Assembly (NCBI GenBank): GCA_032622095.1
Contig: CP136065.1
Span: 63,533,094-63,597,093 of the forward strand
Direction: 5' to 3'
DNA: 64,000 nucleotides
From: Siphonodentalium dalli
Taxonomy: Eukaryota > Mollusca > Scaphopoda > Gadilida > Siphonodentaliidae
Positions 1 to 12,216 of this stretch are shown here, piece by piece (the first letter of the stretch is position 1; each line of letters starts with the position of its first letter). The notes below the pieces were generated by a model. It did no database searches. It was not told the DNA's origin and saw nothing but the letters and a program-made list of their open reading frames with translations. A program made the position numbers and the translations under genes.

Positions 1-343
1 CCACAAAGGAAGGAGTCTTAGGTAATAATTCCCAGTTCACCCATGGGTCAGTACAGACAAAGAGATGCACTAATGACGGCTACCAGTCATTAGCGATATA
101 TAAACCAAACATTAATCTACTCTTCAATTAGTTTCGGCTCTTCAGACTAATTGGCAGGCATCAACATCAGGTCGCTAATTAATAAGCGACACTTTCGGTC
201 GTTCTATGACATCTATGATTGATTCACAATTATGTATCATTTACCATCACAAGCTGCTTACTATACATGATGTTACAGATGAATAAACTTTATACAAGAA
301 CTGACTTCATTCTTCCACAATTGTTGTGTTTAAGTTTTTTTAT
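1..343. other. No gene recognised
   Basis: AT-rich sequence before the first hAT-like element. I see no coding signal or repeat structure here. Confidence 0.5.
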
Positions 344-351
344 ATATACAT

Positions 352-1453
352 TAGAGATGGGCGGTTAACCGTGGAATCAGTTCGGTTTCGGTTGTCGGGA
401 AAAACCGGAAATGACAACCGTGGTAAGTTGGAAAAACCCGTAGTTTCGGTTGTCACAACTTCCTGTAATCATGGCAGAACACGACGAACAAACGAGTCCT
501 GTGTGGAAATATTTTTCAAAGAAAGATAAGAAATCTAAGTGTGCCGCCTGTAATATATGCAGAAAGGAGTTCGCATGGTGAAATCGCGCGACGAATTAAT
601 TACGTTGCTTCCGTGTACACCTATTTTCGCGGGTAGTAAACACAACACAAGTCAGTTTATTTCTCATGTTATTTTAATCATTAAGGCCGTACAAATACTC
701 TGAAAGGTGAATTTGATAACGAGGATACGATATCAAAAGGTATCAATGATTGTTACCCGCATTCCCTATTAGTTTTTATCACTGTTTGGATGTTAAATCG
801 TCAAATATATTTGTGCGCCGTTGATTAAAAATGTTATGCCGGAATCGGAGCCGGAATGAATTATACCGTTTGTCGGTAAACTGTTGAGAAATAGCACTCA
901 TTCAGGTGACTTGTATTGGATGCATGTATACTGTATAGTGTGTACAATATTATGTTCCCTAAATATGGTAATAGGCATATAGCCAGATAATGTGATTGAG
1001 AGATTCTAGTCATGTTTTATTTTCATTTTGTTGTTTATTTCAAATTTTATTTTTCAAATCATAACTATACACATATATCTAGTCACACACATTATAGTTT
1101 TATGCCAATATAAATGATCATTATATTATTTCACACTTATGATCATATGATGCTGAATTGCAGTAATACACAATACACAGACTCACTTGCATTCTAGCAC
1201 TGCCACTCGACATGGACATTAACAATATACATGTAATAGTAACAATATGATACATAATTTAATATTATAAAAGGACATGTACCTCACAAGTTATGGTGAT
1301 ACAATTGGTGTGTTTTCTTTGTAATATGATGAAGCATAATTAGATTTTGTTCACATTAGTAATTTTTATTAATAAAAACCGAAACCGAAACCGAGACTCA
1401 ACTCTTTTTCCACAACCGAAACCGAGGCAAATTTTCACAACCGCCCATCTCTA
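352..1453. mobile_element. hAT-like DNA transposon, non-autonomous
   Basis: 1102 bp. The ends are inverted repeats TAGAGATGGGCGGTT, and a perfect 8-bp target duplication ATATACAT sits at 344-351 and 1454-1461. GGTTTCGGTT-rich subterminal repeats follow both ends. An 8-bp duplication with a TAGRG-type end is typical of the Ac branch of hAT. A BED zinc-finger remnant (471-581) near the left end supports this. Confidence 0.9.
471..581 (+). pseudogene. hAT transposase N-terminal remnant (BED zinc finger), truncated
   Basis: An ATG opens 36 codons: an acidic start, then SPVWKYFSKKDKKSK followed by CAAC and KEF, then TGA. The V-W-K-Y-F...C-x2-C spacing is the start of a BED finger. The His ligands and the whole catalytic domain are missing, so this is a fossil of the parental transposase. 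Confidence 0.7.
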
Positions 1454-1461
1454 ATATACAT

Positions 1462-2534
1462 CAAATAAAAATCAATAAACAGATAAAGAGCAACCCAGTT
1501 TCTTTTAAACAAACATCTTATAATCCCCTCACACCTCCTAATTAGGCCAAAAAAAAAAATTTGTATGTTTCCGATAACGGAGCGAAAAAATTAGGGTAGG
1601 TACATGTAGGTAGGGAAATTTTTTTTTATAATTTATTTTTGATATCTTCTATCCAGCTTCAGAAATATTTAACTGCATGTACTAGTACCTCGACCGAAAT
1701 GACATAAAATACCAACTCGGGTTGAGGGGAAAGTATTTACTTGATCAACACGGTGGAAATGTACATTAAGATTGATAAAAGATCAAACTTACTTTATGCT
1801 TATAAAGTATGTTTTTTATTATTCACATATCATATTTTCATAAATTTGGCTATAAACTTGGTACGAAATTCATGTCGCTAACTTTTTATAAGAATTTTAC
1901 ACATAATGTCGCCATTATACCGTACTTGTATTGTGACGACTCAGACTACATCCCATTGTCTGGAGGTAGTCATGAGTACACCCAACCTACATGTAGCATG
2001 CCTGGTTTTTGGAAACAGTAGCTATACATGTACACCTAACATTTGGTGATAACCTCTATATATACATTATACATGTACATGTATATATACAGATAAACAC
2101 CCACCATGTCTGTTGATAGTGTTCCTATGTTCCATAAGACCCAAACAAGGCATAAAGCAGGCATGAGATCCACTCTCAGGAAATTAAAATTGAACGAGAG
2201 GCCGATCACGATCGCCAGATGTTAACCCATCCCTATTTTGGGAATGGGTCCGGGTCCGTTCGAATTGGGAAAAATGTGTCTTTACAGACCAAAATTGGGA
2301 ATTTTCCATGTTATAGAAAAATTCATTAATCACTGTTACACACAAGTAAATAGTACTAATACCGTAATTTTCGGTGTATAACGCTACTTAAACACAGGTA
2401 ACTCAATGATGGAGTAAAATCCCAGCCCATTGGGGTCCATTTCTCAGCCTCAGGTAAGTTGAAAATTCACAGATAACAACGGAAGGATTCAAGCCATCCA
2501 CCAAACTTCGACGGAAAAAACGGTAATAATAGTG

Positions 2535-2535
<1 letters not shown>
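1462..2535. other. No gene recognised
   Basis: AT-rich, with scattered acatgtacatgta words. The words TTGGGAATGGG at 2235-2300 recur near 7138-7210, suggesting fragments of one dispersed repeat. I see no coding exon. Confidence 0.5.

Positions 2536-2577
<42 letters not shown>
2536..2577. repeat. Poly-G tract (42 G)
   Basis: Uninterrupted run of 42 guanines in AT-rich DNA. Shorter runs occur at 52416-52429, 55290-55306 and 60519-60536, and a poly-C run at 56298-56313. Confidence 0.98.
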
Positions 2578-2579
<2 letters not shown>

Positions 2580-2734
2580 CCAGCAAATGTTTATAAAATT
2601 AACAGTGAGGACAGCTGGTGAGGACGTGAAATTTTTATATTTTATGCATAACTCGGCAAGTTTTTACTTCTCCGCAAGATTATTATTTTTTTTAAATGGA
2701 GCCCCACGCTGCCACAGTAAAAAATGTGTATTCC

Positions 2735-5092
2735 GGTAACCCAACCCTGATAATTAGGAAAAATGTCCTAGGCAAAAAAAATTCTCTTAGGCTTTTTTTT
2801 TTTAACTAACTTAATGTACTTAAAATGATTAACAAATAACATTCATTGACATATTGAATGATGATTGAATAGATTCAGTGAATATTTCTGTTAAGTTTCC
2901 ACATTTTGAAATACTCAGTTACCTATTTCTTGATTTTCTGCATTCAAAGGCACACCCTTTCAGTAGTTTCACAGTTTAGTATAGTCCAAATCTTCTCGTA
3001 CTAAAACTAGCTAAGATTTTGGGATGGAGAGATGCTAGTGTTTAGTCCAAGAACGCGCGCATAGCCTTCTTATGACACCAGTTAAGCGTTAATGACCCGC
3101 TCAATTAAAACCACAATTATATGAAATAAAATATCACAATTGCGACAATAAAAGATATTTTCCGCAGAAGACATGCTATTTGATCTGAACCCCACATCAG
3201 TTGTGAATTGAAAGCGGTAATTTAATGCGAAAAGAGACATTTACCGCAATGTTTAAAAAAATTTAAAAGTATGCGAACTCAGTTGACCTCGCGAACTGTG
3301 TTCGGCATTTTCCGTTGAAAATATTCCGTAGATTTTCGACTGACAACGCAAATTACGATGAATTCTCCATTGTAATCGTAATTATGTGTCAATAAATAAA
3401 AAATAAATAGATTAATTAAACATTGAAGATATAAATGTAATACATTAAATAAATTACAGGGAATTACAACCCTCTCAAAGTTTAAAACAGTGTAAACACA
3501 ACGAACATTAGAATAAACAATATGGTGCTACATTTCCCACATTTGGTGGACTTCAGCGAAATTAAGATATATACTAAGCGAACAGAGCAATATACTGCTC
3601 TTGTTAAGCACACAAAAAATCAAACAAAATTTGTATAAATTTTTAACCTTAAGTTTGAAAAGTCCCACTAAAACGGAAGAACTATATTTCGAAACTGTGT
3701 GATTCGGTTCTCCGATTATTTTATCAACACAAAGGTCAAAATGCACATGGATGAAAATCACACGCATGGCAAGTCAGACACAAGAGTTCTAATTTGCTCC
3801 AATTTTTACAAGTTGCTTGCGAAAATTGTCAACAAAACTACCTTTCTGATCCTCCATTATGTCATTAAGTTTTTAGTGCGGGAATTGTTCTCAAAGCACA
3901 TTGGAAACTGGACTTTGCGGCGATCGGTTTTCACCATTTTGTTCGGAAAACCCCGCGCTATATATCGAAACGGAAACTAGAATACTCAGAACAAACACCG
4001 GACAATGCCGAAGTTCTTCAGAACCTGAGTTCGGCTTTCAGTTAAGTAAACAAACAGAAAAAACAACGATGTTTGTGGCAATCAACCGGAATATTCTATG
4101 TGTAATTTAACATTAAAGTTAGATATTATACACCATTCTGACCATAAGATGTCACTCTTTCCGACGTATATAGCATCATGTATTGCTTTATTAGGTAAAT
4201 CGAGTAAAATACACCACAGATTCCCGCCACAGATCCTGTGCGTAACTCGTGTCATAAGAAGGCTATGCGCGCGTTCTCGGACTAAACACTAGCATCTCTC
4301 CATCCCAAAATCTTAGCTAGTTTTAGTACGAGAAGACTTGGACTAAGTTTAGTACAGCTATGATCTATGCACAATTAACGGCCTTGACACCGACCGATTA
4401 CAGAGTGTCTCTAATTTCTAAAATCACTGAATCATTGGGAATAAAATTACGATTTTTCGGTTGGATCACGCTTTATTTCCATCAAGCCAAAATACACGAT
4501 TAAAAATATATTTGCACACTATAAAATGGTGCTCTCGGATAATTTTGTCGCCAAATATATTCAGTAACATCGGTGAATTTAAGAGAATACGCATGGACAG
4601 AATTGTTTGAGGTCTGTTCGATTTGCGGTCTCACGGTTACTGCATATATAAAACACGGAATACCACAAAGACGGAAACGGAACTAAAACAAACAAAGTTT
4701 AAATCAGGATTATAAATTTTATATCTATCTATATACTTTAATATTTATCTATACTATAGTAACTATACATGCTAGCCATAAAAACTTCAAATACTATTAT
4801 ATTAAACCAGCATACACATCGCCAATATGCACCATATTTCTTTCCGGTTTGCGTTCCCGAAATTGGAAATCTCATTATTGTTTTCCGCGGGGGTAACACA
4901 TTTGACTTAATAAACTTGGGGGTTAGGCAGCTCGTGGTGACAATATACCTGGTAGTTATCGTTGCCTAGAGTCTGTTTATCATTTCTTCAGATAATGTCC
5001 TCGGCTATTTTTTAGCCGAGGATAATAAATTTTTCCTTGGCAAAACGGTCGGCTTTGCCGATAGCCGACCGCTAATAATCAGGGTTGGGTAA
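2735..5092. mobile_element. Possible outer inverted-end element hosting the MULE
   Basis: GGTAACCCAACCCTGATAAT at the left recurs inverted at the right, with one or two mismatches over about 22 bp. The 2982-4345 element sits inside. No target duplication was found, so the boundaries are tentative. Near the right end are two strong hairpins: cctcggcta/tagccgagg and cggtcggct/agccgaccg. Confidence 0.45.
2982..4345. mobile_element. Mutator-like (MULE) element, non-autonomous
   Basis: 1364 bp. The terminal inverted repeats are about 105 bp (2982-3086 against 4241-4345), starting TAGTCCAARTCTTCTCG and running through GCGCGCATAGCC. A perfect 9-bp direct repeat AGTTTAGTA flanks it (2973-2981 and 4346-4354). 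Long inverted ends with a 9-bp duplication are the Mutator hallmark. Internal frames of up to 93 codons show no transposase motif. Confidence 0.85.
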
Positions 5093-5094
5093 CC

Positions 5095-5335
5095 ACATGG
5101 TGCGTCCCCCCTAATAATGAGATAATCCTGCTGAAAACGTGCGCAAACGTCATGGATACACGGCTTAATCGTAAACCGATGAGTCCACTTTTAACGGAAT
5201 ACGGGGGATGTGTATTCTGGAAGAACATGGTGCGTCCCCCTGATAATGAGATAATCCTACCAACCATGTGCGCGAAAGTAAAATATACTGGCTTACAAGT
5301 CGGATGCGGCCACTTTCAAATGAATGCGGGGAGGT
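5095..5335. repeat. Diverged tandem duplication, ~130-bp unit
   Basis: The block acatggtgcgtccccc, then taatgagataatcct, then a GTGCGC context, occurs at 5095 and again at 5226. The following ~90 bp align loosely. Confidence 0.6.
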
Positions 5336-5379
5336 AAACACCTGGCTCGCCCTGCTATGTTTATTTGTGGGAATTCCTC

Positions 5380-6965
5380 TAGAGCTGGGACGGTTATGGG
5401 TTTTTCGTGACCGGTTATGAACGGCAAAAAACCGCGATTAACCGGTTAACCACATATTATAGGTACTATTATGGGTGGGTATCCCCAGTATGCAGAACGG
5501 GGATTGAAGGGCCGGAAGTCCCAAGCAGACAACTCCGTCGGCTTCATATCAAAGTGAAAACGACATGCCGGCGTGGCACTGAATACGAGTCATACGATGT
5601 GACAATGTTGTAAGATCACACGTGTGCTGACCCTTCGATGTTTCGTTTTGACGTCGGCAGGCTGTTAAATGTAGCCTTCAAAGAGCCGACACACTGCGTT
5701 TGATGTTGTTCCGTCAATCTCGGATTCATTTTAATTGACGGAGACAGATTAACCCTCTTATAGCCAGTTATAGCTGACCATCACAGTGATCATTATTCAT
5801 ACACTATAGAGATGGGGCGGTTTTGATTTTTTTACGTTCGGTTTCGGTTTTTTTGGGAGAAAAAACCTCGGTTTCGGTTCGGTTTTCGGTTTTTTAGTGA
5901 AATTATACTGAAATACATACAATTTGAGTATATACTTTCAATGTAACCGTAATTAGAGTCAATAATGTCCCAATAACGTTGAATATTTGAGGAAGAAACT
6001 GCGATCACCGGTAAACAACGGGACAAAATGCAGACGCAAAATGAATCCAATGCGATAAGATCATAAAGATGATACAATTCGGTATTTTAATAAAAAAATA
6101 AACACCCCCATCTTCACTGTTCAATGTTCATCCCTGTCTGACATGTTTAAAACATATTTATCATATTATATGCATTTAATATAGTATCTGAGAATTCAAC
6201 CGCAAACAGCAAATTCACAAACAGTGGGCGTCCTTGATCCGACTGTGTAACAATTCTTGACACGTGCATGATTGACCCACATTCAATGACTGCGGTGTGA
6301 TCGCCTTGATGTCTGTGATTGATGTTGCGACATAGTTTACAAGCTGCACATGGTTTGCCCAGATTACGTCACATCGGAATGTCCAGACGATCAAAGTGTT
6401 CATACCATTTACTTGGTTTAGTTTTCGACTGTCGGGCCAGGTTGCTGGTATTTGCATGCTCTGATACGACGTTTTTATGACATATTAAGCAGCGACATTT
6501 TTTTGGAGTCGTCTCCAGTTAGACGCGTAAAATAACTCCAAACTGGGCTTTTTGTTGAACCCTGTTCGTTATTTTGTTCGGCCATGTTTTGAAAAAGAAC
6601 AAAAACAGTCGCCTACGATATTACAACAACACATATCTGAGACGAAATGGACACATTCCGATATAATATTGATCAGAGAGGACGACAATTTGATAACAAT
6701 ATCAACTAATAAGTACCTGGGGAGATATAATAAGTCGATTTAAGTGAAAAATAAACATATAAAAAAAAACCGTAATGTCGGTTTGAGCAGAATCGCGTCG
6801 GTCGGTTTTCGGTTTATTGTCAAAAACCGAAACCGAGTTGTTTTCTCGGTTAACCGCCCATCACTAATACACTATAATAGTGATGTTACGGTTAACCGAC
6901 CACGGCAAATCCGTGACCGGTCACGGCCATAGTTGGTGGTTAACCGCATAACCGTCCCAGCTCTA
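5380..6965. mobile_element. Outer hAT-like element, split by a nested insertion
   Basis: The ends are TAGAGCTGGGACGGTTATG and its inverse. A perfect 8-bp direct repeat AATTCCTC flanks it at 5372-5379 and 6966-6973. Without the nested element (5807-6866) and its extra duplication it is about 0.5 kb. CCGGT/ACCGG words are enriched near both ends. No transposase frame was recognised. Confidence 0.87.
5807..6866. mobile_element. hAT-like element nested in the 5380-6965 element
   Basis: 1060 bp. The ends TAGAGATGGGGCGGTT / TAGTGATGGGCGGTT are close to those of the element at 352. A perfect 8-bp repeat ATACACTA flanks it (5799-5806, 6867-6874). Subterminal CGGTTTCGGTTTT repeats are present. Frames at 5832-6077 and 6215-6457 (minus) have no recognised domain. 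Confidence 0.88.
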
Positions 6966-6973
6966 AATTCCTC

Positions 6974-7627
6974 TCAAGCGAGTGACGTATTTACTATAAT
7001 AACTCATTCGGCAAACCTCGTCAGATTCCGTCAGGGCCCGCAGAGGTCACAGGTCGAGGAGTTCAGAATGTATAATAACTGTCAAACTTTGATAATTATT
7101 CAATAAACCCGATGATATTATATACCTGTCTGCAATTGGGAATTTGGTGGTTGAAAATTGGGAATAAAGGTGCCTTTTTCCCATTGGGAATGGGGCCGTT
7201 TACCGGACCCCGAGGACACCTAAAAAAATCCCTGAATGATATCAGACCATCTGAAGATATAACTCTGCAGCACAGATGTCCAAGTCTACTGTTAATATCA
7301 TGTGATGTTTATTGTTGAATCTTTATTTTAAATTAGATACCATAGCCTTCTTTATTATATGACTATCGTTTTTCTTTCCCCAATACCGCTATTGTATAGC
7401 GATCATTTCCTGGCCATCGGATCAGCTGCAGTTTGATCCGATGTCATACCACCCTTCCTCACCTCGCATACTGCGCATGACCGGAAAAAGCAGGACAGTT
7501 CTTTCTTTATTTTTGATACTAGCGAGCGTGTGAATTGGTTTCATTTCATAATTAATGAGAGAAATTGTGCTTTTTAAATAAAAAGCATGTGCTTTTTAAA
7601 TAAAAAAGCATGTCATATAATAAACCT
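6974..7627. other. No gene recognised
   Basis: Holds a second patch of GGGAATGGGG-type repeat (about 7138-7215) and a short imperfect duplication of tgctttttaaataaaaagcatg-like sequence near 7570-7612. Nothing coding was recognised. Confidence 0.5.
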
Positions 7628-7791
7628 GTTATCGCTGCAGTTAATTGATCTGGGCTTCGCATCACGTCTCGTTGAAGAGGTCAGATCGCTGGATCAAACT
7701 CGACGCCTGCGGCGGCTCGTTTGATCCAGCGATCTGACCTCTTCAACTCGACGTGATACTTCGCCCCAGATCAATTCACTGCAGCGATAAC
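7628..7791. repeat. 164-bp near-perfect hairpin (foldback MITE)
   Basis: GTTATCGCTGCAGT at the left and its inverse at the right. The two ~80-base arms pair almost throughout, around a short GC-rich loop (gcctgcggcgg). No clear target duplication was found. Confidence 0.85.
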
Positions 7792-8228
7792 ATGTATTTA
7801 TCAGATTATTTGCGCATTGGCATAAGAGACATCAGAAAATAATATAGCCTTATCAATAGCTAAGTAGTCCAAAGGCAATTGGTGAATTGGATTTAATGTT
7901 GCTCCAAACAGATTTACCAGTACATAACACAAGATTTTGGACCGATTTAATCAAATTTTGGTGTGGTGATTGGGGGTACCCTTGGCAGAGTTATAATGGT
8001 GTTAGTTTTTCAAATTGTTTTAACTTAAAAAAAAATATTGTTTAAAAAAATTAAAGGGACACATTGGAAATCTTTTGATCAACTTGTATCATAATCATCA
8101 ATATCTAAATGAAAACAAATGACAATGTCAATGACATTTTTTTTATTATTATTTAATATATTAAAAAGTTAAAAATAAATTTAAACAAAAAGCGATTTTT
8201 TTTTCTTCAAAAAAGGATCATAACTCCT
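7792..8228. other. No gene recognised
   Basis: AT-rich filler between the hairpin and the next MITE. I see no feature. Confidence 0.5.
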
Positions 8229-8232
8229 TTAA

Positions 8233-8559
8233 CCTCTTCACTGCTAAATGACGTTATGACGTCGTGTGCTGGGCTGTTGACGTTATTGCCATTTTCCAAT
8301 GGGAAACTATAACGGGAATACCACAAGAACCATAAAACTGACTCGGTTGAAAGGCTATTATCGTTCACAATCGTGGAACATTATACACTGTTAGAAACTT
8401 GGAGATAGTTATTCCGATGCACCAATCTCTGAGTTCCAGTTATGTATAATGGCCTACTGCTAGTGTGCTGAAGTAGGTCCGTAGTACCTACGGACCATAT
8501 AGCACACGGCGTGCACTTTTACGTCCGTAATAGTTACGGACGTCATAGCAGCGAAGAGG
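8233..8559. mobile_element. TTAA-flanked MITE, CCTCTTC family
   Basis: Ends CCTCTTCACTGCTAAATGAC and, inverted, CCTCTTCGCTGCTATGACGT. TTAA flanks it at 8229-8232 and 8560-8563, as piggyBac-type transposons require. Two internal palindromes (tccgtagtacctacgga and cgtccgtaatagttacggacg) lie near the right end. Confidence 0.8.
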
Positions 8560-8563
8560 TTAA

Positions 8564-9764
8564 AATAAATCGGATCAAACGGATATTCGAACTAGATCTG
8601 TAAATTACCCAGTAGTTCTTCCGAGCACATGGCCTTGTGTAAAATGTCAACAAGAACGTGAAGATGGACGACTTATCCGGGTCACCAACATTCAACAGTT
8701 TAGAAATGTCTGATTAAAGCATTTAGATACACAGACACAGGGAACTTTTGGCGTCAACTTGTGGCGAGGAGTACCGACTGAAAATATATGGTGAGATAAT
8801 AAGGCCAGCATTCATTGTTTAGTTGAAAAATGTTGTGAAATAGATAGCCCCACGTAGGGTATGGGGACCCACCAGCCGCCCTAATGGGCAGTTTGAGCTG
8901 ATCATTAGGGCGGCGTAGTGTCTACGGACCCTTGCCCTCGGCTACCGACTTCCCTTGAAAAATGTATTTTGTAAAAAATGTATTTTGTTTACTTAATAAT
9001 ATTATGTGTTTATATACTTATTTACTATATAAATATATACTTTTGATAACTATTTCAAATAAATATCCTACAAATAGTGACAATTCTAGTCTAGACCTGT
9101 TCGATTGTCTCCGGCATTTGCAAAAAAAATATGTCCTTCATTTTTTTCGCAACTGTTGCGGTATAATGCTACTTTTCTCGCCGACAATGTTTTAAACCTG
9201 CAAAACGTGAAGCAATCAACGAAGAAAAAAATGATACATGTTATAGAGTGATATTAGAACGATTGTGCACTACATTTCTAATGAAAAATCGCAGAAGTCA
9301 CGTCCTATCTTGCGTGGATGGTGTGTTCACGATCAAGGTCACCGGAAAGGAAGTCGAGAAAAATTCCCATGTGGAACCGCCCTTTGCATACTATTCTTAA
9401 TTCGTACCAACCTGAATATTTGAAACTTTGCATTGGTCTTGACTTGTTCCGACTTTTGTTTTTAATTTTTCAGTTATGCGGTTGTCAAAAAGATTAAGTA
9501 TAATTATAATTCATGACCTATGTTGAAATTATAAAAATAATGTGTTTTCTAGATCTATAAGTTGAATTTAAAATCGATTATTGACCCGTCAGCTTAAATG
9601 ATGTGACTGCATGATCTGATTATAATTGCTTAATCAGCTGTTAGCATAATAATATATTATAGTTTATTTCAGGCAATGTTGCCCATATGTATGCATACAA
9701 TATATAAAACCCTATGACAACAATGAATCACGTTGTGGCTTAATGTGACTGTTTCATATATGTA
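8564..9764. other. No gene recognised
   Basis: Contains a short hairpin with arms CCGCCCTAATG/CATTAGGGCGG at 8876-8914. The 77-codon frame at 8962 is AT-driven, with no motif. Otherwise featureless. Confidence 0.5.
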
Positions 9765-10751
9765 GGGTAATGCGGGGCATAATGCGACGCGGGGCATAAT
9801 GCGACAGACGGTCGTTATCAGGTCATATGATTTTTCCATGACTGAAGTTGAATCGCACATTTATTATTTTAGTAAGACCAATCATAGAAGTGAACATCCC
9901 AATTGGACCGACATCATTATGACTGTTTAATCTCACATGCGAAACGCCGGAGAAGGGGTACCGACATTTGGTGACCCCCTTTTTGAATGGTTTATAACTT
10001 CCGGTAGGTCTTGTACATGTTAAAACGAGAACATCTTACCATTACCACCAAAGCTACATGCGTATTTTGGTAAAGTAAGACGAGTTATATAGTAAGTTGA
10101 TCAGTTCTATGTACATCGGTTATTCACATTCACTCATATTTGGGGGAGAGACATGTTGTCTGCATGGTTGTGGGGCATAATGCGACACTCGGGTACAACC
10201 AGTACGAGAAAAAAAATATGACTAGGCATATCGCAAATCAAACCTGGAAAAATAAATCTTATCGTAACCTTAGTTCAAAAGAAAAGAAATAAAAAAAACA
10301 TATTCGAACATTCCCAAACATTAAAACATGATATAGATAAATAATTATTGTTAACCCTACCCCGGCCATTTTCCTGAAATCAAAACTGTATGGTGCTATT
10401 TTACCCGCCATATAAATCAATAAAATGTCTCATTGGTCTGCTGCTATGACTTTAAATAAAGATTATACATTCTTTCAATCCACAAAAGAAAAGAAACTGC
10501 AGACCGTCTTGCATTTATTAGGTTTTGTATATGCTGATGTTGTAATGTCAAATGTGTCGCATTGTACCCCGTGTATGGGGCATAATGCGACGGATTTGGT
10601 ACGTCGACGGGGAGTAATGCTGTTCAGAAATTGGTGCTTCCCAAGCAAGTGTGAGTATTAATATATATAGTGAAAATATTTATCTAACTTTTAGTTTAAT
10701 AATGTGTGCTCTTCTATCGTTTTAGTGGCATGATGGGGTCTAATGTGTCTA
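9765..10751. repeat. Dispersed 16-mer cluster GGGGCATAATGCGACA
   Basis: The word occurs at 9774, 9791, 10172 and 10577 on plus, with an inverted variant at 10555-10570 and a diverged form at 10736. Repeated short words in both orientations over ~1 kb look like the subterminal repeats of an unrecognised DNA transposon. No inverted ends were found. Confidence 0.55.
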
Positions 10752-11068
10752 ACTCTGCTTTTAAATGCTGCACGAATACGTACAATCATACCAATGTTCC
10801 ATGCATGGCCTGCTTTATAAATGTTATTATCTGACACAAGCGGGCGGATGGATGCTATGACCGGGAGGCCGGGCCAAATTCACATGTAATAGCCAATTGA
10901 ATTATTTTGTTTTCAATTATTCTTATAAGCAATTGCAATCCCGTAAAATACGAGAAATCGCACCTATAACGATCGAAGGAATTACTCTCAAGAAGACTTC
11001 AATTTCATTTAGCAAAAAATACTGTCAATTATTCTTCTTAACAAAATATCAGTTCTTCTTATTATTAA

Positions 11069-11510
11069 AGGCCCACTTAATTTTCGAGTCTCCGATTATT
11101 TTTTTATAGTGACTTGATATACTGTTTTAATAACAATCTATGCCATAAAATATGATTAAAATACTATAATTCATCACTATTTGAAACATCTGTGTCTCAG
11201 AAGATGTCCACAGAGAAATAGAAAACTGCTGAAGACTTCCCCCTCTGAAACCCAGAATGCAACAGAATTCAAACTTTTTCAATGAAAGGGGAATAACTCT
11301 ATCTTTAATATATAGAGTTATTCCCCCGGCTTTAATACTGATTTTTACTTCAATCTTGATGACAAAACTCAACAAAAACAACATGTCCACAGTTTATTAC
11401 ACCGGATAAGTTGATAATACAATGTTTTGGAGCTTCCTCTTTCAAATGGTATATAATATGGCATATATTTTATATAAAGTAATCTGGGGGTTCGAAAATT
11501 AAGTGGGCCT
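11069..11510. mobile_element. TTAA-flanked MITE, AGGCCC family, copy 1
   Basis: 442 bp. Ends AGGCCCACTTAATTTTCGA in both orientations; TTAA at 11065-11068 and 11511-11514. Internal hairpin around ggaataactctat/atagagttattcc. About 90% or more similar by eye to the copy at 18766. Confidence 0.85.
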
Positions 11511-12216
11511 TTAAACAGTAGGTGCCTATAATTATGCCTAATGGGTGACCAATTTCTCTAAAGAAGAATTGAATTCTTCTTAAGAGAAATAGATTTTACG
11601 ATGAGAATAATGGATTTCTTGTTATGAGAAATTCAATCCTGTTATAAGAAAAGAATGCTATTTCTCTTAATGGGAATTTGACAGGCACAAATGTTGTCAC
11701 ATTGTAGTAAGTTTTTTAGGATGTGAGTCGAAAGCAATGGACATTTTTTTGTAAAGAGGAAAGCAATTCATTGAAGAGAAATTGATTTTTTAAAAAGATT
11801 AATTGATTTTTGGTAAGAGAAATTGAATACTCCTAATAAAAATTGCATTTAAGAGCAATTTCGTCGATATAGGTGCAATTTATCTTAACAGGAATGCAAT
11901 TCCTTTTAAGAAAAAAATAATTTCTCTTGACAATAAATCAATATTTCTTAACAAAACCTAAATATATACCTCTTAATATATAAGAAGAATTAATATTTTT
12001 AATCTAGTTTACCCCACCGCGTGCAGATGTGCATATCAGGTGACTACACTAGCCTCCGGGAATGTTAAAAAGAAGAGATAATTTAATATTTAGTGAAGTT
12101 TCATTTGTTTTGTGTTATAATTCTTGTTAAGAGAAAATTAATTATTATTAAGAAAATTTCTTAACAATTAAGGAATCAATTGTTCTTAATACAAATTTCA
12201 AACTAATTCTTTTTAA

